From: Prevotella sp. UBA2754 | GTDB taxonomy: Bacteria; Bacteroidota; Bacteroidia; Bacteroidales; Bacteroidaceae | Reading direction: 5' to 3' | DNA length: 64,000 bases | NCBI GenBank assembly: GCA_002353295.1 | Contig: DEJG01000026.1 | Location: forward strand, 349,569-413,568 | In this document: one piece after another, positions 9,635 through 19,157 of the stretch | Layout: each line of letters begins with the position of its first letter | Numbering within the stretch: position 1 is the stretch's first letter | Notes under the pieces: model-generated | The model's input: only the letters and a program-made list of their open reading frames with translations | Database searches by the model: none | Told to the model about the DNA's origin: nothing | Translations under genes and position numbers: made by a program

Positions 9635-12214
9635 ATGGCTTTTCTATACGAGAAATACAACACTCTGTCAGAATTTGGGGCAATCGACAAGAACCTGCCC
9701 CGCTATCTGATTGACAATCTCCGTCCACGTTTCGCCTTGCGGCCTTATCAGATAGAGGCATTTTCGCGCTTTATCTATTTCTGGGAGCGCGATGAAACAA
9801 GCGAGAAACAGTCTCGTCCCTACCATTTGCTTTACAACATGGCAACGGGTAGCGGCAAGACGAACATCATGGCTGGCCTGGTGCTATATATGTATCAGCA
9901 GGGCTATCGCGATTTCCTTTTCTTTGTGAACAGCAATGCGGTTATTGAAAAGACAAGAGACAATTTCCTGAATGAGCGTTCAGCGAAATATGTCTTTAAC
10001 GAAAGGATTACGTTTGATTCCCGTGAAGTGAAGGTGAAGGAGGTGGAAACGTTCGATGAGAGTGATCCTGATAACATCAATATCAAGTTCACGACCATTC
10101 AGCAGTTGCATATTGACTTGGAGAATCCAAAAGAAAATTCACTCTGCTATGATGACTTCACAGATAGGAAAATCGTTATGCTGGCTGATGAAGCGGACAA
10201 CTTTAACGTGGCAACCAGAAACCAGAACACACTTGACGGTAACTGGGAGAACACCATCCGACGTATTCATGAAATGAATTGTGGCAACGTGTTGCTAGAA
10301 TTTACTGCGACGATGGATTTGGATACTCCGGAGATTCGCCAAAAATATGAAAACAAGACTATCTTCAAGTACGACTTGAAGGAGTTTCGTGTTGACGGAT
10401 ATTCAAAGGAGATAGAAATCATGAAGTCTCGTTCTGAACAACGTTTTCGTGTTTATCAGGCTTTGATTTTGAATCTTTATCGGCAAGTGCTGGCAGCGGA
10501 ATATGGTATCAATCTAAAGCCGGTCATTCTCTTTAAGGCAAAGAGGACTATAGCAGAGAGCGAACGGAACATGGCATCGTTTCACAAATGGATTGAAGAA
10601 TTATCGGCTGAAGATATTGACCAGCTTCGCGATGCTACGGAGGTAAATGAAGTTGTGAAGCGGGCCTTTGCCTACTTTGATAAGAGGCAGATATCTTCTC
10701 CAGAGATAGTTTTGCGCACGAAGTCAAACTTCAGACAGGAGAGTTGTATTAGTGCAAACAACGATGCTGAAAAAGAGAGAAACCAAATGTTGCTCAATTC
10801 TCTGGAAGATGAGAATAACCCCATTCGTGCGGTTTTCGCCGTAAACAAACTTGACAGGGGATGGGACGTGCTGAACCTGTTTGATATCGTTCGAATGTAT
10901 GACGAGCGTAACGAGGAACGGGATGGGCGTATTGGTAAGACAACAAGAGCCGAGGCTCAGTTGATAGGTCGCGGTGCCAGATACTTCCCTTTCCAGATTG
11001 AAGAGGGGCAAGATTTGTTCACGCGCAAGTATGATAACGATCGAGGTAATGATTTGCGCATTTTGGAAACCCTCTATTACCATACCATCGACGAAAGCAG
11101 ATATATAGCGGAAATCAAGAAAGCATTGGCCGAACAAGGCTCTATTGACCCCACGTCTGTTACCAAGACGCTCGAACTGAAATTGGATTTTAAGGAAACA
11201 GATTTCTATAAGAATGCGAAAGTCGTCTTTAATACAAAGAAACCTAAAGATTACCAAAGTGTAAAATCTTTGGCAGATTTGTCAGTCAGGAAAACTAATT
11301 ACAGGCATCGGTTAACGAGTATGTCAAGTTCTGTGGTTGGCGTATTTGGAGAACAGGGAAACGAAAAGGAATCTAAGGTTATTGAAAAGGACGTTTCTCT
11401 AAATGATATTCCGTATCATATTATCCGCTATGCGCTTACTACGAATCCCTTTTATCGGTTTGATAATATCCGCCATTACTGTCCTAACTTGAAGTCTTCT
11501 AAGGAGTTCGTGGGAGATAACGCCTACTTGGGAGGTTTGGAGATTACATTCAAAGGAACGCAAGAACGCATAGAGGCTATATCTCATCAGGATTATTTGC
11601 AGGGTGCTCAGGGGTTGCTATCCCAGATTGAAAAGGAAATCAAGGCGAATTGTGTTGAGTTCGAAGGGTCAGAATTCTTTTATAAGCCAATACGTGAAGT
11701 GTTTGGAACAAAACCTGTCACATTCCCCAAAGATGAAGCTCGTGAGGAAGGACAAATAGATATGCTTCGCGAAGAGCATTGGTATGCCTACAATGCCAAT
11801 TACGGTACGAGTGAGGAGCGGGCGTTTATTGAGATGTTCGCACGTAGGTACAGTAGTTTTCAGAAGAAATATGACGACATATACGTCATTAGGAATGAGA
11901 AAGTAGTTAAAATAGTAGATGCGAAGGGACGTGTTTTTGAACCAGATTTCCTGTTATTTGCCAGACAAAGGGAAGAAGAACATTTGTTGTTCCAAATCTT
12001 TATTGAGCCTAAGGGCAATCACCTGAAAGGGAAGGACAAGTGGAAAGAAGAGTATTTGGATAAAATGAGAAAAGAAAAGCGCACCTTGTCAATAGATACT
12101 GACAAATATCTTATTACGGGTGTACCATTCTATAATCTGTCAAATGAAAAAGAATTTATAAGCAGTTTGGAGGATGTGTTAAATCTGAATGAAAAAGGAG
12201 GAGTTAGCTTTTAA
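9635..12214 (+). CDS. Type III restriction enzyme, helicase/nuclease subunit (Res)
   Basis: This 859-aa subunit uses ATP to communicate along DNA and cuts when two unmethylated sites meet. Walker A (MATGSGKTN) is at about residues 69-77 and the DEAD-type Walker B (ADEAD) at 184-188. A helicase-like core runs to about residue 500. The C-terminus carries a PD-(D/E)xK-type nuclease signature: EPDFLLFA followed by FIEPKGNHLKG (about residues 768-800). It directly follows mod. The stop codon is followed in the same frame by the remains of an antitoxin gene, indicating that the island's right end replaced older sequence. Confidence 0.92.
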   Translation: MAFLYEKYNTLSEFGAIDKNLPRYLIDNLRPRFALRPYQIEAFSRFIYFWERDETSEKQSRPYHLLYNMATGSGKTNIMAGLVLYMYQQGYRDFLFFVNSNAVIEKTRDNFLNERSAKYVFNERITFDSREVKVKEVETFDESDPDNINIKFTTIQQLHIDLENPKENSLCYDDFTDRKIVMLADEADNFNVATRNQNTLDGNWENTIRRIHEMNCGNVLLEFTATMDLDTPEIRQKYENKTIFKYDLKEFRVDGYSKEIEIMKSRSEQRFRVYQALILNLYRQVLAAEYGINLKPVILFKAKRTIAESERNMASFHKWIEELSAEDIDQLRDATEVNEVVKRAFAYFDKRQISSPEIVLRTKSNFRQESCISANNDAEKERNQMLLNSLEDENNPIRAVFAVNKLDRGWDVLNLFDIVRMYDERNEERDGRIGKTTRAEAQLIGRGARYFPFQIEEGQDLFTRKYDNDRGNDLRILETLYYHTIDESRYIAEIKKALAEQGSIDPTSVTKTLELKLDFKETDFYKNAKVVFNTKKPKDYQSVKSLADLSVRKTNYRHRLTSMSSSVVGVFGEQGNEKESKVIEKDVSLNDIPYHIIRYALTTNPFYRFDNIRHYCPNLKSSKEFVGDNAYLGGLEITFKGTQERIEAISHQDYLQGAQGLLSQIEKEIKANCVEFEGSEFFYKPIREVFGTKPVTFPKDEAREEGQIDMLREEHWYAYNANYGTSEERAFIEMFARRYSSFQKKYDDIYVIRNEKVVKIVDAKGRVFEPDFLLFARQREEEHLLFQIFIEPKGNHLKGKDKWKEEYLDKMRKEKRTLSIDTDKYLITGVPFYNLSNEKEFISSLEDVLNLNEKGGVSF

Positions 12215-12343
12215 TCATCTGCCAACATTGAGGGAGGTGTCCTACAGCTGACTCCTGATATAGATGATGAGATTGCCGAGGTGGAGCGAGGTGAGACGAT
12301 AACTATATCAGAGTTAAAAGCGATGTTTGCTAAATGGCTCTAA
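12215..12343 (+). pseudogene. C-terminal remnant of an antitoxin-like gene
   Basis: Directly after the res stop, and in the same frame, 42 codons remain open, ending in LTPDIDDEIAEVERG and ITISELKAMFAKWL before TAA. There is no ATG, GTG or TTG in a plausible start position, so the N-terminus is missing. The reading overlaps the start of the next ORF by 10 bp, the usual layout of antitoxin-toxin pairs. The assignment is inferred from size, charge and this overlap. Confidence 0.5.
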
Positions 12344-12399
12344 CGATTGAATTCAGCTATCGCAGTATTACCCAACTGAAAAACATCCTAACCCAGTAG
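12334..12399 (+). pseudogene. N-terminal remnant of a RelE/ParE-like toxin gene
   Basis: An ATG embedded in the end of the antitoxin remnant opens a 21-codon ORF (MALTIEFSYRSITQLKNIL, then TQ and TAG). Its opening resembles the first beta strand and helix of RelE/ParE toxins, which are about 90-100 aa, so about three quarters of the gene is missing. It is either an ancient remnant or was truncated by rearrangement. Confidence 0.45.
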
Positions 12400-12567
12400 G
12401 TTAATTGTTCTCAGCATACGTTCGTCTGCACGCAAGTCGTTGAAAATATATCAAAAAACACAGTAAGACGGATTCTTATTCCTGTGTAGCCATTAAAATA
12501 CAAACTCATGAAGATTCATATTCATCGAACAGCTGAGGAACATCTCAGGGTTGATGCTTTAAAGTAA
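12400..12567. other. Intergenic DNA between the island and mtnN
   Basis: This contains an imperfect hairpin (ACACAG at 12458-12463 with CTGTGT at 12482-12487) and a 19-codon ORF at 12508-12567 (MKIHIHRTAEEHLRVDALK). The ORF stops exactly where mtnN ends on the other strand, and could be another gene fragment. Nothing else is recognised. Confidence 0.4.
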
Positions 12568-13212
12568 TCAGAGAGATTGTGCGAATGTTTTGGTAATCTG
12601 GAACGAATGGTCTGCAATGGTATTCCAGAAATCATGATACTGAGAGGCGTCAGTGTCACGAAGTGGTATGTCGCTGATGACGCGGAAGGAGATAAAAGGA
12701 ACCTTGTTGATGTAGCAAGTCTGGGCAATGGCACACGACTCCATATCTACGGCTTTTGCCTCAGGAAACTTCTCAATAATACTGCGCATCTTCTCTTTTG
12801 AATCCACAAACCAGTCGCCGGTTACGATGAGACCGTCGTGAATATTGATGCCTTCAATGTTCAGGGCCTTTGCCTTTTCCAATAGGAGGGGGTCAGCCAC
12901 GTAGCGAGCTGGTAATCCCTGTACTTGTCCATAGATGGTGATATCGTCGACAGCTCGTCCGCAATAGACGTCATGGTAAGTCACTTCCCTGCTCACAATG
13001 ACATCCTGTATGTTGATATCATCGCCGTTACCTCCGGCACAACCACTGGAAATGATGATGTCAGGGTGGAACTCGTTGATCATCCGCTGGGCACCAAGGG
13101 CAGCATTTACTTTCCCGATGCCACACTTTTCAACACGTACATTTTCGTCACTGAAGAGTTGTTTCAACTGCTGCAACTCCTTGTCCATTGCTACTATAAT
13201 TCCTATCTTCAT
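12568..13212 (-). CDS. mtnN: 5'-methylthioadenosine/S-adenosylhomocysteine nucleosidase
   Basis: The enzyme cleaves methylthioadenosine and S-adenosylhomocysteine to adenine and the thioribose products, recycling SAM by-products. The 214-aa protein starts with MKIGIIVAMDKEL, in which the early acidic residue is conserved in the family. It continues with GIGKVNAALG, IISSGCAGG (ribose/phosphate-binding type) and the purine-binding AVDMESCAIAQ with its conserved glutamate. SDIPL near the C-terminus holds the catalytic aspartate expected in MTAN. It is slightly shorter than the E. coli enzyme (232 aa). It is transcribed alone and divergently from yfhO. Confidence 0.9.
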   Translation of the reverse strand: MKIGIIVAMDKELQQLKQLFSDENVRVEKCGIGKVNAALGAQRMINEFHPDIIISSGCAGGNGDDINIQDVIVSREVTYHDVYCGRAVDDITIYGQVQGLPARYVADPLLLEKAKALNIEGINIHDGLIVTGDWFVDSKEKMRSIIEKFPEAKAVDMESCAIAQTCYINKVPFISFRVISDIPLRDTDASQYHDFWNTIADHSFQITKTFAQSL

Positions 13213-13235
13213 CGTTGTTTTTGTTGTTTCTGGTG

Positions 13236-13264
13236 CAAAGTTACAAAGAAAATTTGTATCTTTG
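13236..13264. promoter_or_regulatory. Divergent promoters for mtnN (-) and yfhO operon (+)
   Basis: TAACTTTG reads leftward at 13236-13243 and TATCTTTG reads rightward at 13257-13264, both matching TAnnTTTG. The rightward element lies 22 bp before the ATG at 13287, supporting that start over an upstream in-frame one. Confidence 0.75.
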
Positions 13265-13286
13265 TCCCCGAAATACGAAAATTGTT

Positions 13287-15779
13287 ATGAAGAATCTTAA
13301 AATGTGGCTGCCTGATATCTTGGCAGTGGTGTTATTTGCAGTTATATCATTTGCCTATTTCTTCCCTGCTGACATCGAGGGACGTATCCTTTACCGACAT
13401 GATTCATCGGCAGGACGAGGGGCAGGACAGGAGGCTTCAGAATATTATCAGCGCACCGGAGAGCGCACCCGTTGGACGAACGCCTTGTTTGGTGGTATGC
13501 CTACTTATCAGACAGCTCCTTCGTATAAAAGTACGGATACGCTGGCTAAGGTGGAAAAAGCCTATCATCTGTGGCTTCCGGAAAATGTATGGTATGTGTT
13601 TGCCTATCTTTTGGGTTTCTACATCCTGTTGCGTGCCTTTGATTTTCGTTGGTATCTTGCTACATTAGGAGCCGTAGTATGGGCTTTCAGCAGCTATTTC
13701 TTTATTATCATTGCTGCAGGACATATATGGAAGGTGATTGCTTTGGCTTATCTTCCTCCGATGATAGCAGGTGTGGTATTGGCTTTTAGGGGGAAATATA
13801 CGTGGGGCCTGATAGTGACAGCTCTTTTTTCAGCCCTGGAGGTTTCTGCTAATCATGTGCAGATGACTTATTACTATCTGTTTATCGTATTGGCTATGGT
13901 CATTGCGTTTGTGATAGAAGGTGCGGTAAAAAAGCAGTGGCAGCATGTACTGAAGGCGTTGGGTGTATGTCTGGCTGGTGCTGCTATCGGTATCTGCATC
14001 AATATGTCGAACCTGTATCATACTTGGGAATACGGCAAGGAATCGATGCGCGGCAAGAGTGAACTGGTGAAAGCCAATTCTGCTAATCAGACTTCCAGTG
14101 GACTGGACCGTGACTATATCACCCAATGGAGCTATGGTATTGACGAGACGTGGACACTCTTGGTGCCCAATGCCAAAGGCGGCGCTTCCGTACCGTTGGT
14201 ACAGAGCAAGACGGCCATGGAGCATGCTAACAACGACTATATAGGAATTTACGAGCAGATAGGACAGTATTGGGGCAATCAGCCGATGACGGCAGGTCCT
14301 GTCTATGTGGGAGCCTTTGTCCTGATGCTTTTCGTATTAGGGTTGATCATTGTGAAAGGACCATTGAAGTGGGCATTGCTGGTAGTTACCATCCTCTCGA
14401 TTCTTTTGTCGTGGGGTCGTAATTTCATGCCGTTTACGGACTTCTTCCTGGACTACATACCTATGTATGCCAAATTCCGTACGGTGGCATCTATCCTGGT
14501 CATAGCAGAATTTACGATACCGCTGTTGGGTATGCTGGCCTTGAAACAATGGCTCACTGATGACCAACAGCCAATAGCCAAAAGTCTGAAGCCTCTCTTT
14601 TTAGCCTTCGCGCTGACGGGTGGAGTGGCAGTGCTATTTGCTTTGATGCCGAAATTGTTCTTCTCTGATTTTATCAGCAACAGCGAGATGCAGGCCATGA
14701 GCCAGATCCCTGCAGAACAGTTGGCTCCACTTGTTCAGAACCTGACGGAGATGCGCGTGGCAGTATTCACGGCTGACTGTTGGCGTTCGTTCTGGATCAT
14801 CGTGATAGGAACAGCCTGTATGTTGCTTTATCGTTACAGGAAATTGCGTGCGGAGTGGCTGGTGGGTATATTGACCGTGCTTTGTTTGGTTGATATGTGG
14901 CAGGTCAATAAGCGTTATCTGAACGATGGTATGTTTGTTTCCAAGACCGTTCGGGAAGAACCTGTGCAGAAGTCTACGTCAATTGACCATATCTTGCAGG
15001 ATAAGACGCTCGATTTCCGAGTGCTGAATCTGGCATCCAATACCTTCAATGAAAATGAAACCAGTTTCTATCTGAAGAGTATCGGTGGCTATCATGCTGC
15101 AAAACTTCGCCGTTATCAGGAACTGATAGATGCGTATATCTCGAAGGAGATGGAAAACTCGTTTAGTGCTATTGCGGAGGCACAGGGAGATATGACTAAC
15201 GTGAAGGGCGATTCTATTTATCCTGTATTGAATATGCTCAATACCAAATACTTTATCTTGCCGCTTCAGGGTGGACAGACGGTACCCGTTGAGAATCCTT
15301 ATACCTATGGTAATGCGTGGTTGGTGGATAAAGTGACTTACGTAGACAATGCCAATCAAGAGTTGGAAGGATTGGGTAAGATAGACCTGCGTCATGAGGC
15401 CGTGGCCGATAAGAAGTTTAAAGAACAGCTGGGAGAGAGCTGTGTACAAGATACGCTGAGTGTGGTACGTATCAATAGCTATGAGCCCAATCAACTGTCG
15501 TATGAAGTAGAATCAGGGAAGGGAGGCATTGTCGTCTTCTCTGAGATATATTATCCAGGATGGACAGCCACAGTAGATGGCGTAGAACAGGAACTGGGAA
15601 GGGTCGACTACGTATTGCGCGCTTTACAGGTGAAGCCCGGTAAACATGAAATCGTATTGAGCTTCTTCCCCAAGACCATTACACGTACGGAAACTATTGC
15701 CTATACGGCATTGGTTGTTCTTCTGTTGTTAGGGATTGGCCTAGGATGGCAATCTTGGCGTAAGCGTAAAAAAGAGTAA
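13287..15779 (+). CDS. YfhO-family polytopic membrane protein
   Basis: An 830-aa membrane protein of the YfhO family. Relatives in Firmicutes are implicated in glycosylation of wall or lipoteichoic polymers, but the role in Bacteroidota is not established. The N-terminal half contains many hydrophobic helices (WLPDILAVVLFAV and onward) and conserved loops with FGGMPTYQT and SSYFFIIIAAGHIWKV. The last 25 residues hold one more hydrophobic helix and a lysine/arginine-rich tail. The middle C-terminal region (about 560-790) is soluble. I use the ATG at 13287 because it follows a -7 element and begins the conserved sequence. It heads an operon with fkp, GSCFA and murF-alr, which suggests envelope glycan work. 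Confidence 0.85.
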   Translation: MKNLKMWLPDILAVVLFAVISFAYFFPADIEGRILYRHDSSAGRGAGQEASEYYQRTGERTRWTNALFGGMPTYQTAPSYKSTDTLAKVEKAYHLWLPENVWYVFAYLLGFYILLRAFDFRWYLATLGAVVWAFSSYFFIIIAAGHIWKVIALAYLPPMIAGVVLAFRGKYTWGLIVTALFSALEVSANHVQMTYYYLFIVLAMVIAFVIEGAVKKQWQHVLKALGVCLAGAAIGICINMSNLYHTWEYGKESMRGKSELVKANSANQTSSGLDRDYITQWSYGIDETWTLLVPNAKGGASVPLVQSKTAMEHANNDYIGIYEQIGQYWGNQPMTAGPVYVGAFVLMLFVLGLIIVKGPLKWALLVVTILSILLSWGRNFMPFTDFFLDYIPMYAKFRTVASILVIAEFTIPLLGMLALKQWLTDDQQPIAKSLKPLFLAFALTGGVAVLFALMPKLFFSDFISNSEMQAMSQIPAEQLAPLVQNLTEMRVAVFTADCWRSFWIIVIGTACMLLYRYRKLRAEWLVGILTVLCLVDMWQVNKRYLNDGMFVSKTVREEPVQKSTSIDHILQDKTLDFRVLNLASNTFNENETSFYLKSIGGYHAAKLRRYQELIDAYISKEMENSFSAIAEAQGDMTNVKGDSIYPVLNMLNTKYFILPLQGGQTVPVENPYTYGNAWLVDKVTYVDNANQELEGLGKIDLRHEAVADKKFKEQLGESCVQDTLSVVRINSYEPNQLSYEVESGKGGIVVFSEIYYPGWTATVDGVEQELGRVDYVLRALQVKPGKHEIVLSFFPKTITRTETIAYTALVVLLLLGIGLGWQSWRKRKKE

Positions 15780-15801
15780 ACAAGTCTAACCGGTAAGCTC
15801 A

Positions 15802-18354
15802 ATGAAAAAACTACTATCCTTGCCACCTAATGTGGTGGACTGCTTTCATGAAATCACAGGACTGAGCAGAGACGAATATTTTTGTACCTGCGACCCTGTA
15901 GGTCATCGCCTGGGGTCGGGTGGGGGAACTGCTTGGCTACTCCAACAGGCTGACGAATGGCTGAAAGGAGAACGGAACATCATCCTGCATGCTGGAGGAC
16001 AGAGCAAGCGATTGCCTTCATACGCTGTCAGTGGAAAAATACTGGCTCCAATTCCTGTGTTCCGTTGGGAACGTGGACAACGGCTCTCGCAGACACTCTT
16101 AGACCTGCAACTGCCACTCTATGAACGGATGATGGAAGCAGCGCCGAAACGGTTGCGCACGATGATTGTCAGTGGCGATGTGTATATCAGGGCTGCTGAG
16201 CGTATCGGACCGATACCCGATGCCGATGTGGTGTGTTACGGGTTATGGCTCGACAACACGATAGCCAGTCATCACGGGGTATTCGTGAGCGACAGGCGTA
16301 CACCGGGCGTTTTGAAAATGATGCTGCAGAAGCCCCGTCCGGAACGGCTTTCTGAGTTGTTGAAAGACCACTTTTATCTCACAGATATAGGTATTTGGCT
16401 GTTGAGTGACAAGGCTCTCGAACTGTTGAAGAAAAAGAGTCATGACAATACCGGTCATCTCAAAGAATATGACCTTTATTCGGAATTTGGAGGAAGCCTG
16501 GGCACTCATCCGACCATCGATGATCCCGAACTGCGAGAACTGTCTGTAGCCATTGTTCCTTTAGCGGGCGGAGAGTTCTATCATTTTGGAACGTCGCGTG
16601 AGATGATTTCATCAACGATGAGCATACAGAATATCGTCAACGACCAACGGGAAATCATGCATCATGACAGGAAGCCACATCCTTCTATTTTCACTCAGAA
16701 TGCTATTACCGACTATCAGTTTACGGCAGATAATACCAATATATGGATTGAAAACAGTTATGTTGGAAAGCGTTGGCAACTGACTCATGATAATATTGTA
16801 ACGGGAGTGCCTAGGAACGACTGGGATATTCGGCTGGAACCAGGAGAGTGCATCGATGTGGTGCCGGTAGGTGAAAATGATTATGAGGTAAGACGATACC
16901 ATATCGATGAGGCGGTAAACAGTAATGAGGTGGCAGAAAAGGCAAACCTCAGACGACTGTTTGCTCAGCGCGAAGCCTTCCGCAAGGAGAACTGGAGTGC
17001 TATGGCTCGCAATTGGCAGCATAGTGTGTTTTACCAGTTGGACCTTGACCATGCTGCTCACGAGTTTGAACGGATGCAGATACCCATGCCGTCGGAGTTG
17101 CCTGACGAGGCTCCGTTGATGACCCGTATTCATGATGCCATGTTCCATGGTGAGAGTGATAAAGCTTTTGCGCTGTTGCGTGAGGGGTTGCTGTCACCAC
17201 TCACGGTTCACCAGGCATCTGTCACCCCTCGTCTTTCAGTACTCCAAGACCAGATAGTATGGGGACGCTCACCTGTCAGAATAGACTTAGCCGGTGGGTG
17301 GACGGACACTCCTCCGTATTGCCTGATGGAAGGTGGCAGTGTCGTGAATATAGCTATAGAACTCAACGGACAGCCACCGCTGCAAGCCTATGTTAAACCT
17401 TCAAAAGAACCACGTATCGTGTTGCGTAGTATCGATCTGGGGGCTTCGGAAGTTGTAGAGACTTACGAGCAGTTAGGCGATTTCATGCATGTAGGCTCTC
17501 CCTTCAGTATTCCCAAAGCAGCACTTTCATTGGCAGGATTCCTGCCACAATTCTCCGCAGAGACCTATCCCACACTTAAAGCGCAGTTGGAGGATTTCGG
17601 TGCCGGTATAGAACTGACGCTCTTGTCTGCTATCCCCGCAGGCAGCGGACTCGGAACAAGCAGTATCCTTGCAGCTACAGTGCTGGGAGCCATTAATGAT
17701 TTCTGTTCGTTGGCATGGGATAAGAATGAAATATGCAGGCGTACACTGATGCTTGAACAGTTGTTGACTACCGGTGGTGGCTGGCAAGATCAGTTCGGTG
17801 GCGTCCTTGGAGGTGTGAAGCTATTAGAAACTACCCGTGGCTTTGAGCAACGACCCATTGTCCGCTGGATGCCTGACGACCTCTTTACCCTTCCGGAATA
17901 TCAGTCATGCCACTTGCTTTACTATACAGGAGTGACTCGTACTGCCAAGAAGATTCTGGCAGAGATTGTGCGTCGTATGTTCCTCAATCAGCATGAACAA
18001 TTACTCATGTTGCGAGCAATGAAAGCCCATTCTGTTGATTTGTACGAAGCCATCCAGCGCCACGATTTCCAGGAGATGGGTCGGTTGGTAGGTAAAACGT
18101 GGCAACAGAATCAGCTCCTTGACAGTGGTACAAATCCGGAAAGTGTACAGCGTATTACTCATTTAGTTGATGACTTGTGTCTTGGCTACAAACTGCCAGG
18201 GGCTGGTGGAGGAGGCTACCTCTATATGGTGGCAAAAGACCCAGAGGCAGCTGCCCGTATCAAGCGGATTATTCAGCAGAGTGCCCAGAATCCCAATGCT
18301 CGTTTTGTGGACATGACGCTCTCGAAGAAAGGACTTCAAATCAGTAGAAGCTAA
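15802..18354 (+). CDS. fkp: Bifunctional L-fucokinase / fucose-1-phosphate guanylyltransferase
   Basis: Fkp converts free L-fucose to GDP-fucose in two steps, allowing salvage fucose to be used for capsule and glycoproteins. The N-terminal guanylyltransferase part shows LHAGGQSKRLPSYA at about 62-75. The central part forms a beta-helix-like region. The C-terminal GHMP kinase part shows GRSPVRIDLAGGWTDTPP and the ATP loop IPAGSGLGTSS (about 611-621), then LPGAGGGGY. At 850 aa it is about 100 residues shorter than the roughly 950-aa Bacteroides enzymes as I remember them. The missing part is mainly in the linker before the kinase, between the GECIDVVPVG region and the LRRLFAQREAFRKENW segment. 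The stop overlaps the next start by one base. Confidence 0.93.
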   Translation: MKKLLSLPPNVVDCFHEITGLSRDEYFCTCDPVGHRLGSGGGTAWLLQQADEWLKGERNIILHAGGQSKRLPSYAVSGKILAPIPVFRWERGQRLSQTLLDLQLPLYERMMEAAPKRLRTMIVSGDVYIRAAERIGPIPDADVVCYGLWLDNTIASHHGVFVSDRRTPGVLKMMLQKPRPERLSELLKDHFYLTDIGIWLLSDKALELLKKKSHDNTGHLKEYDLYSEFGGSLGTHPTIDDPELRELSVAIVPLAGGEFYHFGTSREMISSTMSIQNIVNDQREIMHHDRKPHPSIFTQNAITDYQFTADNTNIWIENSYVGKRWQLTHDNIVTGVPRNDWDIRLEPGECIDVVPVGENDYEVRRYHIDEAVNSNEVAEKANLRRLFAQREAFRKENWSAMARNWQHSVFYQLDLDHAAHEFERMQIPMPSELPDEAPLMTRIHDAMFHGESDKAFALLREGLLSPLTVHQASVTPRLSVLQDQIVWGRSPVRIDLAGGWTDTPPYCLMEGGSVVNIAIELNGQPPLQAYVKPSKEPRIVLRSIDLGASEVVETYEQLGDFMHVGSPFSIPKAALSLAGFLPQFSAETYPTLKAQLEDFGAGIELTLLSAIPAGSGLGTSSILAATVLGAINDFCSLAWDKNEICRRTLMLEQLLTTGGGWQDQFGGVLGGVKLLETTRGFEQRPIVRWMPDDLFTLPEYQSCHLLYYTGVTRTAKKILAEIVRRMFLNQHEQLLMLRAMKAHSVDLYEAIQRHDFQEMGRLVGKTWQQNQLLDSGTNPESVQRITHLVDDLCLGYKLPGAGGGGYLYMVAKDPEAAARIKRIIQQSAQNPNARFVDMTLSKKGLQISRS

Positions 18355-19157
18355 TGGATTTTAGAACGATAGTAGATGTTCCGAAGTTAGGATTCGAGAT
18401 AGAGCCCTGCGAGGAAATTCTCTTTGTCGGTTCCTGTTTCGCCGATGCCATTGGCAGCCGGTTCCGCGAGGAGGGATTTCCTGTAACCGTCAATCCCTTC
18501 GGCGTGATGTATAATCCTGCCAGCGTGCTTCATACCATCGAACGTTATGAGGGTTGCCCACGTGTTGTTTTCATCACTTTGGGTACTAACCATGTATATC
18601 GCCTGAAAGAGACGGGTGAGATTGTTGATAACTGCCAGAAACGTCCAGCCGCATTGTTTCAGGAGGAAGAGCTTTCCGTTGACCAGTGTGCCGACTATCT
18701 TCAAAAGGCAGTCAACCTGTTGAGGCAGCGCCGTGAAGATGTGCAGGTCGTAATGACCGTCAGTCCTATCCGTTATCGCAAATACGGCTATCATGAGAGT
18801 CAACTCTCCAAAGCCACCCTGCTGTTGGCAGTCCACTCTCAACTCTCCACTCTCAACTCTCAACTTTTCTACTTTCCCTCTTACGAGATTCTGATGGACG
18901 AGTTGCGCGACTACCGTTTCTATGCTTCCGACATGTTGCATCCTTCTGATCAGGCCGTGGAGTATATCTGGGAGCGACTGGTAGCCAGTTGTTTTTCGGA
19001 CGAGGCAAAGGCATTCCTCGAAGAGTGGCAACCTCTCAAGCAAGCATTGAATCACAAGCCTTTTAATCCTTATTCCGAGGATTACAAGACATTTATGGAT
19101 AAAACTATGTTAAAAGTTGAAGCCCTTAGAAAAAAATATAGTACCTTCGCACTATGA
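18354..19157 (+). CDS. GSCFA-family protein
   Basis: A 267-aa member of the GSCFA family, named after its N-terminal motif, visible here as VGSCFADAIG (about residues 25-34). The family has an SGNH-hydrolase-like fold and no settled substrate. Other conserved features are NPFGVMYNPASV, TLGTNHVY and DMLHPSDQAVEYIW, the last being the position of the SGNH Asp-x-x-His pair (D and H of DMLH). A heptamer-repeat insertion (HSQLSTLNSQL) replaces a less conserved loop. It overlaps fkp by one base and murF-alr by four, so it is translated together with both. A role in glycan acyl-group editing would fit the operon but is inference. Confidence 0.82.
   Translation: MDFRTIVDVPKLGFEIEPCEEILFVGSCFADAIGSRFREEGFPVTVNPFGVMYNPASVLHTIERYEGCPRVVFITLGTNHVYRLKETGEIVDNCQKRPAALFQEEELSVDQCADYLQKAVNLLRQRREDVQVVMTVSPIRYRKYGYHESQLSKATLLLAVHSQLSTLNSQLFYFPSYEILMDELRDYRFYASDMLHPSDQAVEYIWERLVASCFSDEAKAFLEEWQPLKQALNHKPFNPYSEDYKTFMDKTMLKVEALRKKYSTFAL
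18834..18866 (+). repeat. AACTCTC/CACTCTC heptamer repeat inside the GSCFA gene
   Basis: Four heptamers (CACTCTC, AACTCTC, CACTCTC, AACTCTC) plus a partial copy, in the stop-free orientation relative to the gene. Confidence 0.85.
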
